A stretch of DNA of 41,280 nucleotides from Kofleriaceae bacterium (GTDB lineage Bacteria; Myxococcota_A; Polyangia; Haliangiales; Haliangiaceae): the NCBI GenBank assembly GCA_013368795.1, contig JABFXX010000567.1, positions 1 to 41,280 on the forward strand. Direction: 5' to 3'. Below are positions 33,490 to 41,280 of this stretch, one piece after another. The notes below the pieces were generated by a model that was given only the letters and a program-made list of their open reading frames with translations, had not been told where the DNA came from and searched no databases. A program made the translations under genes and the position numbers. The number at the start of each line of letters is the position of its first letter. Positions within the stretch are counted from its first letter, which is position 1.

Positions 33490-33528
33490 CTGACGGACGG
33501 ACGGCGCGTATCTATACTCGACCGAGTA
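33490..33528 (+). promoter_or_regulatory. Promoter and palindrome of the TonB-family gene
   Basis: CTGACG (33490-33495) and TATACT (33513-33518) are separated by 17 bp. The dyad TACTCG-AC-CGAGTA (33515-33528) overlaps the -10 box and start point, 15 bp before the ATG, so repression by a dimeric regulator is possible. Confidence 0.6.
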
Positions 33529-33542
33529 GCCGGTTCCGTACG

Positions 33543-34985
33543 ATGCCGACCGCCGCACGACGAGGGAGACAGGTTACGCCGGCCAGCACCTGGCTGGCGG
33601 TCTGCGTCGCTCTGATCGGTCACCTGATCCTGCTCGGGAGCGTGCACGCACTCGACATCAACGTCATCGGCGAGGGCTTCTCGACGAGGCCCGGCAAGCC
33701 CGCGGAGATCGTCGATCTGAAGTCGACGTGTACGGGCGATGCGCTACTGGCGGGATCCGCGCGGTTCACGATGTGCTTCGCGCCCTGGCGTTCGGATACG
33801 GACGCGTGCCTCGAGCGCGCTGATCTCGACATGCGGATCGATCTATCGTCGTGCGTCGCCGTGCGCGACGCGCTCGCGGTGTCCGAGATCTCGATGCTCG
33901 AGCCCAAGCAGGCCGAAAAGGTGACGCCGATCGATCCCGAGCCGCTGATCGAGGCGATGAAGCAGCCCGAGAAGCAGCCGCCTCCGCCGGAGCTCAAGGA
34001 GCTGCTCGCCCAGCAGCAGCAGAAGGCGCCGACGCCTCCGCCTCCGCCACAGCCGAAGCGGCCGATGCAGGTCGTCGAGACCGTCAAGCCGAGCGCCGAG
34101 AAAGAGCCGGAGAACGCGCGCTTCCTCGCCGAGTACAACTCGTCGACCGACAAGCAGAAGGTCTCGCGCGGCGCCGTGAAGGAGCCGATGGTCGCGAAGG
34201 CCAAGCCCGAGGAGCTCACCCCGAAGGAGAACCCCAAGGAGGTCGAGCAGGCCAAGCAGGAGCCGGATCGCGCGAAGGGCATGAACAAGCAGGCACCCGA
34301 CGTGCCGGGCACGCTCTCGATGCGAGATCCGGGCGCGCAGAAGCCCGCCGAAGTGCAGCAGGACGCCAAGTCGGTCGGCACCGCGAACGGCGAGACCGGT
34401 CCGCTCGCGTTCGATGGTTTCATGCCGCGGCGAGGCACCGGCGCGTTCGAGCAGGAGCGCAAGGAGCGCAGCGAGATTCCGAAGGGCCAGAATGGTGCCG
34501 GCGGCGGCGCGCCCGATCTCGATCTCAAGCCGTCGCAGGACGTGCTCGAGCGTGCGCTCGGCGGCGGCAGCGTCGATCATCTCGACGATGTCGCGAACGA
34601 GGACGAGACCGCGCTCAACGCGAAGCGCTGGGTCCACGCGACGTTCTTCAATCGCCTGAAGCGTCAGGTCGCGCAGAACTGGGATCCCGCGTCGGTGTGG
34701 CGCCGGCAGGATCCGAGCGGTCAGGTCTACGGCTTCAAGACCCGCGTCACCGAGGTCCGCGTGACGCTGTCGTTGACCGGTCAGCTGACGAAGATCGTCG
34801 TCACGTCTCCGTCGGGCGTCAGCGAGCTCGACGACGAGGCGGTCCGCGCGTTCCAGCAGGCGGCGCCGTTCGTGAATCCGCCGAAGGAGCTCGCGAACGC
34901 CGAGGGCAACATCGTGTTCGGGTTCTCGTTCTACTTCGAGATCGGCGCGCCGCGCTCGTCCTGGCGCGTCGTCCGCTCGAATTGA
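33543..34985 (+). CDS. TonB family energy-transducing protein
   Basis: A 480-residue protein with one N-terminal signal-anchor helix (TWLAVCVALIGHLILLGSV). A small periplasmic Cys-containing module with four Cys follows. Next is a long Pro/Lys/Glu/Gln-rich spacer such as PTPPPPPQPKRP. A C-terminal TonB_C-like domain ends it, with VTLSLTGQLTKIVVTSPSGVSELDDEAVRAFQQA and FSFYFEIG. Such proteins couple the proton gradient to outer-membrane transporters, but no ExbB/ExbD or receptor lies here. The Cys module before the spacer is unusual for TonB. The last 55 bp overlap the convergent GyrI-like gene. The start follows the promoter directly. Confidence 0.8.
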   Translation: MPTAARRGRQVTPASTWLAVCVALIGHLILLGSVHALDINVIGEGFSTRPGKPAEIVDLKSTCTGDALLAGSARFTMCFAPWRSDTDACLERADLDMRIDLSSCVAVRDALAVSEISMLEPKQAEKVTPIDPEPLIEAMKQPEKQPPPPELKELLAQQQQKAPTPPPPPQPKRPMQVVETVKPSAEKEPENARFLAEYNSSTDKQKVSRGAVKEPMVAKAKPEELTPKENPKEVEQAKQEPDRAKGMNKQAPDVPGTLSMRDPGAQKPAEVQQDAKSVGTANGETGPLAFDGFMPRRGTGAFEQERKERSEIPKGQNGAGGGAPDLDLKPSQDVLERALGGGSVDHLDDVANEDETALNAKRWVHATFFNRLKRQVAQNWDPASVWRRQDPSGQVYGFKTRVTEVRVTLSLTGQLTKIVVTSPSGVSELDDEAVRAFQQAAPFVNPPKELANAEGNIVFGFSFYFEIGAPRSSWRVVRSN

Positions 34986-35455
34986 GCCGCTGCCTGCTTC
35001 GCGGGCACGGGCTCGAGTGGCTGGATCACGATCGTGATCTGCTCCGACGGCGGCGCCATCGGCATCGTCAGGTACACCTCGCGCCGGGGGCCGCCGGTCT
35101 TGCGCTCGTTGTCGGCAAGCCAGCCCTCGATCACCGCGTACGTCGCGCCGAGCTCCTCGAACTTGCCGACGTGCTCGATCTTGACCGCCGGACCGGCGGC
35201 GAGCTCGATCGACTCGACGCGACCTTTGCCCTCGACGTGTGACCAAGTTGGCATTGCCGCCGAGACATCGAGATCGCTCGGATCGCACGAGTGATACAGC
35301 GCGAACGGTGGCCCGCTGATCTTGCGACCGGCGACCTCCTCGATCTCGGCGAACGCCTCGTCGAAGAAGCGTGAGACGGAAGCCAGGGGCACGCGCGCAC
35401 GGATGGCCAGAGCGTGGCCACCGATGAGCTGGATGACCGCAGGTTTGCTGTCCAT
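34931..35455 (-). CDS. GyrI-like small-molecule-binding domain protein
   Basis: A 174-residue protein matching the effector-binding (GyrI-like/AraC_E_bind) fold: GPPFALYHSCDPSDLDVSAAMP and AAGPAVKIEHVGKFEELGATYAVIEGWL, then EVYLTMPM. There is no DNA-binding domain. Such stand-alone proteins bind or hydrolyse hydrophobic compounds. It runs convergent with the TonB gene and is probably a single gene. Confidence 0.75.
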   Translation of the reverse strand: MDSKPAVIQLIGGHALAIRARVPLASVSRFFDEAFAEIEEVAGRKISGPPFALYHSCDPSDLDVSAAMPTWSHVEGKGRVESIELAAGPAVKIEHVGKFEELGATYAVIEGWLADNERKTGGPRREVYLTMPMAPPSEQITIVIQPLEPVPAKQAAAQFERTTRQDERGAPISK

Positions 35456-35589
35456 GGGCTGCCGTGCATCGCAACCGTCATGCCCGCACCGACGGTGTGA
35501 GCGGGGACAAATTCGCGCGGCTTCTGCGTCGCGAACTCGCGATCGCGAAGATTGCGCGCCGTTGCCCCTGCCGCATAGGCTCGGCGCGG

Positions 35590-36030
35590 ATGGACCGGGC
35601 TCGTCTGTACGCCGTCGCGGTGTCCGTCGCCCTCGTCGCGGCGACGTTGCTACCGCTACGTCGCGACCCGTATGACGACGGCTTCCCGATGTCGACGTAT
35701 CCGATGTTCGCGTCGAAGCGAGCGACGGTGCAGACCTACACCTACGCGCTCGGTGTCACGAAGGACGGCAAGCGCAGGACGCTCTCACCGTCGATCATCG
35801 GCGGGACAGGGGAGATCCTGCAGGCACTGCAGGTCGTCGACCGCGCGCTGCGGAGCGGCTCGCTGCCCGCGCTGTGCAAGTCGATCGCGTCGCGCGTGCG
35901 CGAGCACGACAACTTCGCCGATGTCGTCGCGATCCGCATCGTCACCGGCACGCACAATTCACTGACGTACCTCGCGGGCCACGTCATCGGTCCCGAGCAG
36001 GAGCGCGTCCGCTGCGAGGTGCAGCGATGA
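35590..36030 (+). CDS. Small membrane-anchored protein of unknown function, partner of HTTM
   Basis: A 146-residue protein with one N-terminal hydrophobic helix (LYAVAVSVALVAATLLPL), then the conserved-looking PMSTYPMFASKRA and a soluble rest with two Cys. The stop overlaps the HTTM gene's ATG as ATGA. I do not know a function; I recall such proteins occurring next to HTTM genes. I chose the ATG at 35590; an upstream ATG at 35464 gives a low-complexity extension. Confidence 0.7.
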   Translation: MDRARLYAVAVSVALVAATLLPLRRDPYDDGFPMSTYPMFASKRATVQTYTYALGVTKDGKRRTLSPSIIGGTGEILQALQVVDRALRSGSLPALCKSIASRVREHDNFADVVAIRIVTGTHNSLTYLAGHVIGPEQERVRCEVQR

Positions 36031-36929
36031 ACGCGCTCGCGCGCTGGTGGTTCGCGCCCGCGCCGGCGCAGCGTCTCGCCGCGCTGCGCATCCTGATCGG
36101 CGGTTACGCGCTCGTCTATGTCGTCGGCCGGCTGCCCGAGATCGCGACGCTGTCGCGCTACGGCGCGTCGCAGTTCCGTCCCGTCGGCGTCGTGCGCCTG
36201 CTCGATGCGCCACTACCGCCCGGCATCGCGATCGCGATCGCGACCGCGACGTGCCTGTTGCTGGCGGCGTTCGTTGCCGGCGCGTACTACCGGATCTCCG
36301 GACCACTCGCCGCCGCCGCGCTGCTCTGGACGATCACGTATCGCAACGTGTGGGGCATGCTGTTCCACACCGAGAACCTGATGGTGCTGCACGTGCTCGT
36401 GCTCGCGTGCGTACCTGCGGCCGACGTGTGGTCGATCGATGCGCGCCGCCGCGGTGGCGAGCCGCGTGTCGCGAGCGCCGGCTACGGCTGGGCGATCAAG
36501 CTGCTCGTGCTGCTCACCGCCGCGACCTACGTCCTCGCCGGCATCGCGAAGCTGCGGATCGCGGGCGTCGGCTGGATCGATGGCGAGCTGCTGCGCAATC
36601 AGATCGCCGTCGACAACCTGCGCAAGTCGCTGTTCGGCGATTCGATCGCGCCGCTCGTCCACCTCGTGCTCGATCACCCGGCGCCGCTCGTCGTGTTCTC
36701 CGTGATGACGCTCACGCTCGAGCTCGGTGCGCCGCTCGCGCTGATTCATCGGCGGATCGGCTACGCATGGGCGCTCGGCGCCTGGGGATTCCACGTCGGC
36801 GTCGTGCTCCTCATGAACATCTGGTTCCCGTACCCGCTGTTCGGGTTTGCGTACCTGCCGCTGCTTCCCGCGGAAAAGATCGTTGCACGAGCAACTACGC
36901 TTGTAGTAATGCTACGAAGACCGTCGTAG
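36027..36929 (+). CDS. HTTM-domain (gamma-glutamyl-carboxylase-like) membrane protein
   Basis: A 300-residue protein with about eight hydrophobic segments. HTTM/VKGC-type features include RILIGGYALVYVVG, TYRNVWGMLFHTENLMVLHVLVLA, ATYVLAGIAKLRIAGVGWIDG and a tail GAWGFHVGVVLLMNIWFPYP. Related families include vitamin K-dependent carboxylases; the bacterial members have no settled reaction. It is coupled to the preceding small gene. Its 3' end carries the BlaI-type operators of the next gene. Confidence 0.78.
   Translation: MNALARWWFAPAPAQRLAALRILIGGYALVYVVGRLPEIATLSRYGASQFRPVGVVRLLDAPLPPGIAIAIATATCLLLAAFVAGAYYRISGPLAAAALLWTITYRNVWGMLFHTENLMVLHVLVLACVPAADVWSIDARRRGGEPRVASAGYGWAIKLLVLLTAATYVLAGIAKLRIAGVGWIDGELLRNQIAVDNLRKSLFGDSIAPLVHLVLDHPAPLVVFSVMTLTLELGAPLALIHRRIGYAWALGAWGFHVGVVLLMNIWFPYPLFGFAYLPLLPAEKIVARATTLVVMLRRPS
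36894..36907. promoter_or_regulatory. BlaI-type operator 1
   Basis: ACTAC-GCTT-GTAGT, close to the BlaI/MecI consensus dyad TACTACATATGTAGTA, 40 bp before the regulator start and inside the end of the HTTM gene. TTGCAC (36883-36888) and AGTAAT (36905-36910) could form the promoter it covers. Confidence 0.65.
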
Positions 36930-36930
36930 C
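36911..36930. promoter_or_regulatory. BlaI-type operator 2
   Basis: GCTACGA-AGACCG-TCGTAGC: perfect 7-bp arms, centred 20 bp from operator 1 (about two helical turns) and overlapping the HTTM stop codon. Confidence 0.6.
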
Positions 36931-36946
36931 TGAGGTGAGCCCGATC

Positions 36947-37360
36947 ATGCCCGCCGCACGTTGCCCCGAGATGACTCCTGCCGAGCTCCGCGTCATGAAG
37001 GCGCTGTGGGAGCTCGGCAAGGGCTCGGTGGCCGATGTGCGCGCCGAGCTCGCGTTGCGCGGCCACGACCTCGCGTACACGACGGTGATGACGCTGCTCG
37101 GCCGGCTCGCCGCGAAGAGCGCGCTGATCGTCGACAAGACGCGCGAGCCGTTCCTCTACAAGCCTGCGCATCGCCGCGAGTCGGTGCTGCGCGACCGCCT
37201 GCGCGAGTTCGTGCGCGACGTGTTCGACGGCCAGGCCGATTCGCTCGTGCTTCGCCTCGTCGAGGACGAGAGCCTGACGCGCGAGGAGCTGCGCGACATC
37301 GAGCGCCGGATCGCCGATGCCGAGAAGGCCGGCACCGCACCGAAGAAGGAGCGCAAGTGA
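36947..37360 (+). CDS. BlaI/MecI/CopY family repressor
   Basis: A 137-residue protein with N-terminal winged helix MTPAELRVMKALWELGKGSVADVRAEL and YTTVMTLLGRLAAKSALIVDKTREPFLYKP, then a C-terminal dimerisation helix set ending in basic residues. It should repress its own operon through the two dyads upstream and be cleaved or released when the coupled M56 peptidase signals. The start ATG at 36947 has GAGG at 36932-36935 (11 nt). The GTGA overlap with the next gene shows coupling. Confidence 0.9.
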   Translation: MPAARCPEMTPAELRVMKALWELGKGSVADVRAELALRGHDLAYTTVMTLLGRLAAKSALIVDKTREPFLYKPAHRRESVLRDRLREFVRDVFDGQADSLVLRLVEDESLTREELRDIERRIADAEKAGTAPKKERK

Positions 37361-38630
37361 CGTTCGTCGTCAGCGCCGGTGCGTTCGCCAAGGCGTGGCT
37401 CGCGACCATCGGTATGATGGCGGCAACGGGCACGCTGCTCGCGATCGCAGCGCTCGTGCTCTCGCGCGTCGGCCGGCTGCGCCCCGCGTGGCAGGCCGCG
37501 CTGTGGCTCGTCGTCACCGCGAAGCTTGCACTGCCGTGGGGCCCCGCGATGCCGTGGTCGATCTCCGATCTCATCGCCGGCCTGTCGTCGCACCAACACG
37601 AGGCCGTGGTCACGATCGTCCACCCCGGCACGGTCGGGCCGGCCGCTATCCCGCAGGCGTGGCCCGCGGTCGGCTGGCTCGCGTTGATGCTCGTCTGGGC
37701 GGCGGGCGCCGCGTTCGTCGTCACACGCGCCATCTTCGTGCAGCGCGCGACCTCGCGTGCCGCGCGCATCGCACCGCCTGCCTCGGCCGCGGCGCACGCG
37801 CTCCTCGTCGAGCTCGCCGCGCGCGTCTCGGTCCGCGTCCCTCGTCTCGTCATCGGTGATCCCGACACCGGGCCGCACGTCGTCGGTCTCGTTCGTCCGA
37901 CGATCGTCGTGCCGGCCGCGCTCGCTGCGGATCTCGCGCTGCTCCGCGCGGCGCTGCTGCACGAGCTCGCGCATATCCGCCGCCGCGACGCGCTCGCGCG
38001 AATTCTCCAGATCACCGCGAGCGCGCTGATGTGGTGGATGCCCGTCGCGCGCCTGGTCAACCGCCGTCTCGAGGCAGCGCGCGAAGCCGCGTGCGATGCC
38101 TGGGCGCTCGAAGCCGGTGACGTCCCGCGCGCCGCATACGCGCGTCTCCTCGTTCGCATGGCGAGCCTGCGCACCGTAGCCGCACCCGCCGGCGCCGCGC
38201 TCGCGGCCCACAATCATGGACTCGACGCGCGCGTCACCGCCATCCTCGGCTCGGCTGCACGTCCTCGCCTCGGCCTCCCGCATCGCATCGCGCTCGCAGG
38301 CTGGATCGTCCTCGCCCTCGGGGGAGCTCGCACCGCGCACGCGAAACCGCATGCAGAGGTGTGTCGCTACACTCCTGAATTCGCCGAGGCGCTGTATTCG
38401 GCCTACCCGCAAGCCGACCTCGACGGCGACGGCGTGCTATCGCGTGAAGAAGCATGCGACCTGCAGGCCGAGCTGCGCCGTGAGATCGAGGTCTCGTCGT
38501 CACGTTCCCCCGAGGCGGAGGCTCAGCTGAGCTCGCTGCTCTCGGAGCCGCTGTGTTGCAATTGTGATGGGCCAGAGTTCTACTCCAGCCCGGAAACCGC
38601 TACCTGTCAGAAGACTGAAGGAGTCGAGCC

Positions 38631-38634
<4 letters not shown>
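37357..38634 (+). CDS. M56 family (BlaR1-like) membrane peptidase with periplasmic EF-hand tail
   Basis: A 425-residue protein from GTG 37357. Four to five transmembrane helices and a zinc site H202-E-LA-H206 in LLHELAHIRRRD, with EAACDAWALEAG as the second signature, define M56. In BlaR1/MecR1 the part after the last helix is a penicillin-binding sensor. Here it is replaced by ~90 residues with an EF-hand: D354, D356, D358, S362, E365 (DLDGDGVLSREE). A Cys-rich end follows (CCNCDG and a further Cys). That suggests calcium or a redox/envelope signal as input (inference). Flanked by BlaI and a coupled DsbA-like gene. Confidence 0.87.
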
Positions 38635-39458
<824 letters not shown>

Positions 39459-39484
39459 TCAGCACTTCTCGCTGGTATCGATCG

Positions 39485-39509
39485 AGCCGGGCTCCCGCCC
39501 GGCTTTTTT
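39485..39509 (+). terminator. Rho-independent terminator
   Basis: AGCCGGGC-TCCC-GCCCGGCT (39485-39504) forms an 8-bp GC stem followed by six T residues, 26 bp after the DsbA-like stop. It ends the BlaI operon 21 bp before the histidine kinase start. Confidence 0.9.
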
Positions 39510-39530
39510 CGTTTCTGCTAGGGTTCGCCC

Positions 39531-40886
39531 GTGGCGCGGCCGACACCGATTCCCGAGCGAAACTGGGTCAACGTCCAGTGGCTCGCGCGGCTGCGCTGGG
39601 CGTCGGTGGCAGGGCAGGCGGCGACGGTGCTCATCGCGCAGTTCCTGCTCGGCGGTCAGCTGCCGATCGCACCGCTGCTCGGTGTCGTCGGCATCGGTCT
39701 CATCTCGAACATCGTCATCGAGCTCTACTTCTTCGGCGGCGTGAGGCGGCCGGTCGCGAACACGAAGCCGGTGCACGAATGGCAGCTCGCGATGATCATG
39801 ATGATCGACATCGCGATCCTGACGGCGCTCCTGTACCTGACCGGCGGTCCGAACAATCCGTTCTCGTTCCTCTACCTCGTCCAGATCGCGCTCGCTGCCG
39901 TGCTCGTGCGCGCGCTGTGGACGTGGATCCTCGTCGCGCTGTCGTTCGTCTGCTTCGGGATTCTGTTGACCGCACACGAGACGCTGCGCATCCCCGAGGA
40001 CAGTCATGCATACGGCGCGTGGGTCGCGCTCGGCGTCGCGTCGGCGTTCGTCGTGCACTTCCTGCTTCGCATCACCGGCGCACTCGCCGAACGCGAGCGC
40101 GAGCTCAACGAGGCCCGCGGACTCGCGGCGCGCCAGGAGCGGCTCGCATCGCTCGCGACGATGGCAGCGGGCGCGGCGCACGAGCTGTCGACGCCACTCG
40201 GGACGGTCGCGCTTGCCGCCAAGGAGCTCGAGCGCGCGCTCGTGAAGCAGCTCGGCGAGGCGGGCGGCGAGCTTGCCGCCGACGCGCGGCTGATCCGCGA
40301 GCAGGTCGGACGCTGCCGAGTGATCCTCGATCAGATGGCGCAGGGTGCGGGCACGGTCGGCGAGAGCGTGATCGCATCGACGGTCGCCGAGCTGATCGCC
40401 GAGACGATGGTCGGGATCCGCGATGCGCCGCGCGTTCTCACCGAGATTCCCGACGAGGTCGCGGACGCGCAGCTCCGGTTGCCGCCGCGCGCCGTCAGCC
40501 AGGCGCTGCGGTCGCTCGTCACGAACGCGCAGGACGCATCGCCGTCGACCGCCGTCGTGCTCAGCGCGAGGCTGCTGGATTCCCACCTCGCGATCTCGAT
40601 TCGCGATCGCGGCGCCGGGATCCCGACCGAGATCATGGAGCGCATGGGCGAGCCGTTCTTCACGACGAAGGCGCCGGGCCGCGGCATGGGCCTCGGGCTA
40701 TTTCTGGCGCGCGCGGTGATCGAGGGCGTCGGTGGAACGCTGGAGATCGGCTCTGCGCAAGGCGGCGGTACCGAGGTTCGCGTCGCGCTGCCCACGGATG
40801 TGGGAGCGCGGTCGAATGTCGCAGGGGGCTCGCCCGTACGAAGTTCCGAACCGACTGCGCCACAAGTGGTATCCAAGCCCGCATGA
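39531..40886 (+). CDS. RegB/PrrB-type redox sensor histidine kinase
   Basis: A 451-residue protein from GTG 39531 with six hydrophobic segments. GGPNNPF at residues 105-111 matches the GGxxNPF quinone-binding motif of RegB. H217 in the H-box AAHELSTPLGTV is the phosphoacceptor, C262 in VGRCRVIL is at the place of the redox-active Cys of RegB, and NAQDAS, DRGAGIP and GRGMGLGLFLA form the ATP domain. It should sense quinone redox state and phosphorylate the downstream regulator. The stop overlaps the regulator's ATG as ATGA. Confidence 0.9.
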   Translation: MARPTPIPERNWVNVQWLARLRWASVAGQAATVLIAQFLLGGQLPIAPLLGVVGIGLISNIVIELYFFGGVRRPVANTKPVHEWQLAMIMMIDIAILTALLYLTGGPNNPFSFLYLVQIALAAVLVRALWTWILVALSFVCFGILLTAHETLRIPEDSHAYGAWVALGVASAFVVHFLLRITGALAERERELNEARGLAARQERLASLATMAAGAAHELSTPLGTVALAAKELERALVKQLGEAGGELAADARLIREQVGRCRVILDQMAQGAGTVGESVIASTVAELIAETMVGIRDAPRVLTEIPDEVADAQLRLPPRAVSQALRSLVTNAQDASPSTAVVLSARLLDSHLAISIRDRGAGIPTEIMERMGEPFFTTKAPGRGMGLGLFLARAVIEGVGGTLEIGSAQGGGTEVRVALPTDVGARSNVAGGSPVRSSEPTAPQVVSKPA

Positions 40887-41280
40887 GCACCGCGGAGCAG
40901 AAGCCGTCCATTCTGATCGTCGATGACGACGAGGTCTATCGCGGCCGTCTCGCCCGCGCGTTCGTCGACCGCGGCTACGACACGAGGACCGCTCAGGACT
41001 ACGACAGCGCGGTCGCGGCCGCGACGAGCGACTCGCCCGAGTTCGCGGTCGTCGATCTGAAGATGCCCGGCAAGAGCGGGCTCGAGCTCGTGAAGGCGCT
41101 CAAGGACATCGACCCCGCGACGAAGACGGTGGTGCTCACCGGCTACGGCAGCATCGCGACCGCGATCGACGCGGTCCGCCTCGGCGCGACGTACTACCTG
41201 TCGAAGCCGGCCGATGCCGACGACATCGTCGCGGCATTCGCGCGCGGTGAAGCGCCGCCGCTCGAGCCGCCGGCCGATCA
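40883..41280 (+). CDS. RegA/PrrA-type response regulator (partial)
   Basis: The visible 132 residues form the receiver domain: ILIVDDDEVYRGRL with acidic pocket, D58 in VVDLKMPGKSGLELV as phosphoacceptor, T in VVLTGYGSIATAIDAV and K in YYLSKPAD. A Pro-rich linker (PPLEPPAD) begins as the window ends, so the Fis-type HTH expected in RegA is not seen. The receiver sequence and gene order fit RegA/PrrA/ActR, which controls photosynthetic, respiratory and fixation genes by redox state. Confidence 0.88.
   Translation, partial: MSTAEQKPSILIVDDDEVYRGRLARAFVDRGYDTRTAQDYDSAVAAATSDSPEFAVVDLKMPGKSGLELVKALKDIDPATKTVVLTGYGSIATAIDAVRLGATYYLSKPADADDIVAAFARGEAPPLEPPAD

Larger units (their letters stand above)
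33200..33542. other. Regulatory region of 343 bp without a gene
   Basis: It holds two TetR-type palindromes near the ATPase gene, then hairpins GCACAC/GTGTGC (33393-33411) and GAGGAT/ATCCTC (33433-33450), then the promoter of the TonB-family gene. I see no credible small gene: the only open frame crosses the palindromes and looks non-coding. Confidence 0.6.

Overview
This window is about 68% G+C by eye and densely packed with genes. It looks like a chromosomal segment of a myxobacterium-like member of the Myxococcota (Kofleriaceae/Haliangiales type). That placement rests on gene style, not on a marker gene: two membrane Ser/Thr kinases with PEGA-type tails, an RCC1-repeat lipoprotein, MauG-type and diheme cytochrome lipoproteins, a TonB-family protein, HTTM proteins and a selenocysteine tRNA. 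No phage, transposase, CRISPR array or rRNA was seen. Genes run off both edges: a PIG-L deacetylase on the left and a RegA/PrrA-type regulator on the right.

Layout. Positions 1-8550 hold a PIG-L/lectin/FG-GAP lipoprotein (partial), a methyltransferase followed by a LanC-like protein, a PadR regulator with a palindromic promoter, an M13 peptidase lipoprotein, a membrane metallophosphoesterase and a pirin. Positions 8583-8752 hold tRNA-Sec with its own terminator and a possible promoter. Positions 8766-13462 form an arsenic locus: arsM-sigZ leftward, divergent arsR-aqpS rightward across an ArsR-type palindrome, and a translationally coupled MFS transporter/cysteine-synthase-like pair converging on aqpS.

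Positions 13472-27022 are the most distinctive part. A free-standing PEGA kinase (A) faces a leftward, tightly coupled seven-gene operon: PEGA kinase B, a Cache-like membrane sensor without an output domain, an outer-membrane porin-like barrel, an amicyanin-type cupredoxin, a MauG/cytochrome c peroxidase-like lipoprotein and two diheme cytochrome lipoproteins. Two related palindromes lie before the operon. Beyond them are an RCC1 lipoprotein, a cytochrome c'-like lipoprotein and a beta-propeller lipoprotein. My inference is a signal-controlled envelope electron-transfer system; substrate and direction of electron flow cannot be read from sequence.

Positions 27062-33199 hold uracil-DNA glycosylase, a zinc alcohol dehydrogenase, a TPR lipoprotein, and an ABC ATPase-permease-TetR operon behind two matching palindromes 33 bp apart. 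Positions 33543-41280 hold a TonB-family protein, a GyrI-like protein, an HTTM pair, a BlaI/BlaR1-like pair whose peptidase carries an EF-hand tail, a coupled DsbA-like lipoprotein ending at a clear terminator, and a RegB/RegA-type redox two-component pair.
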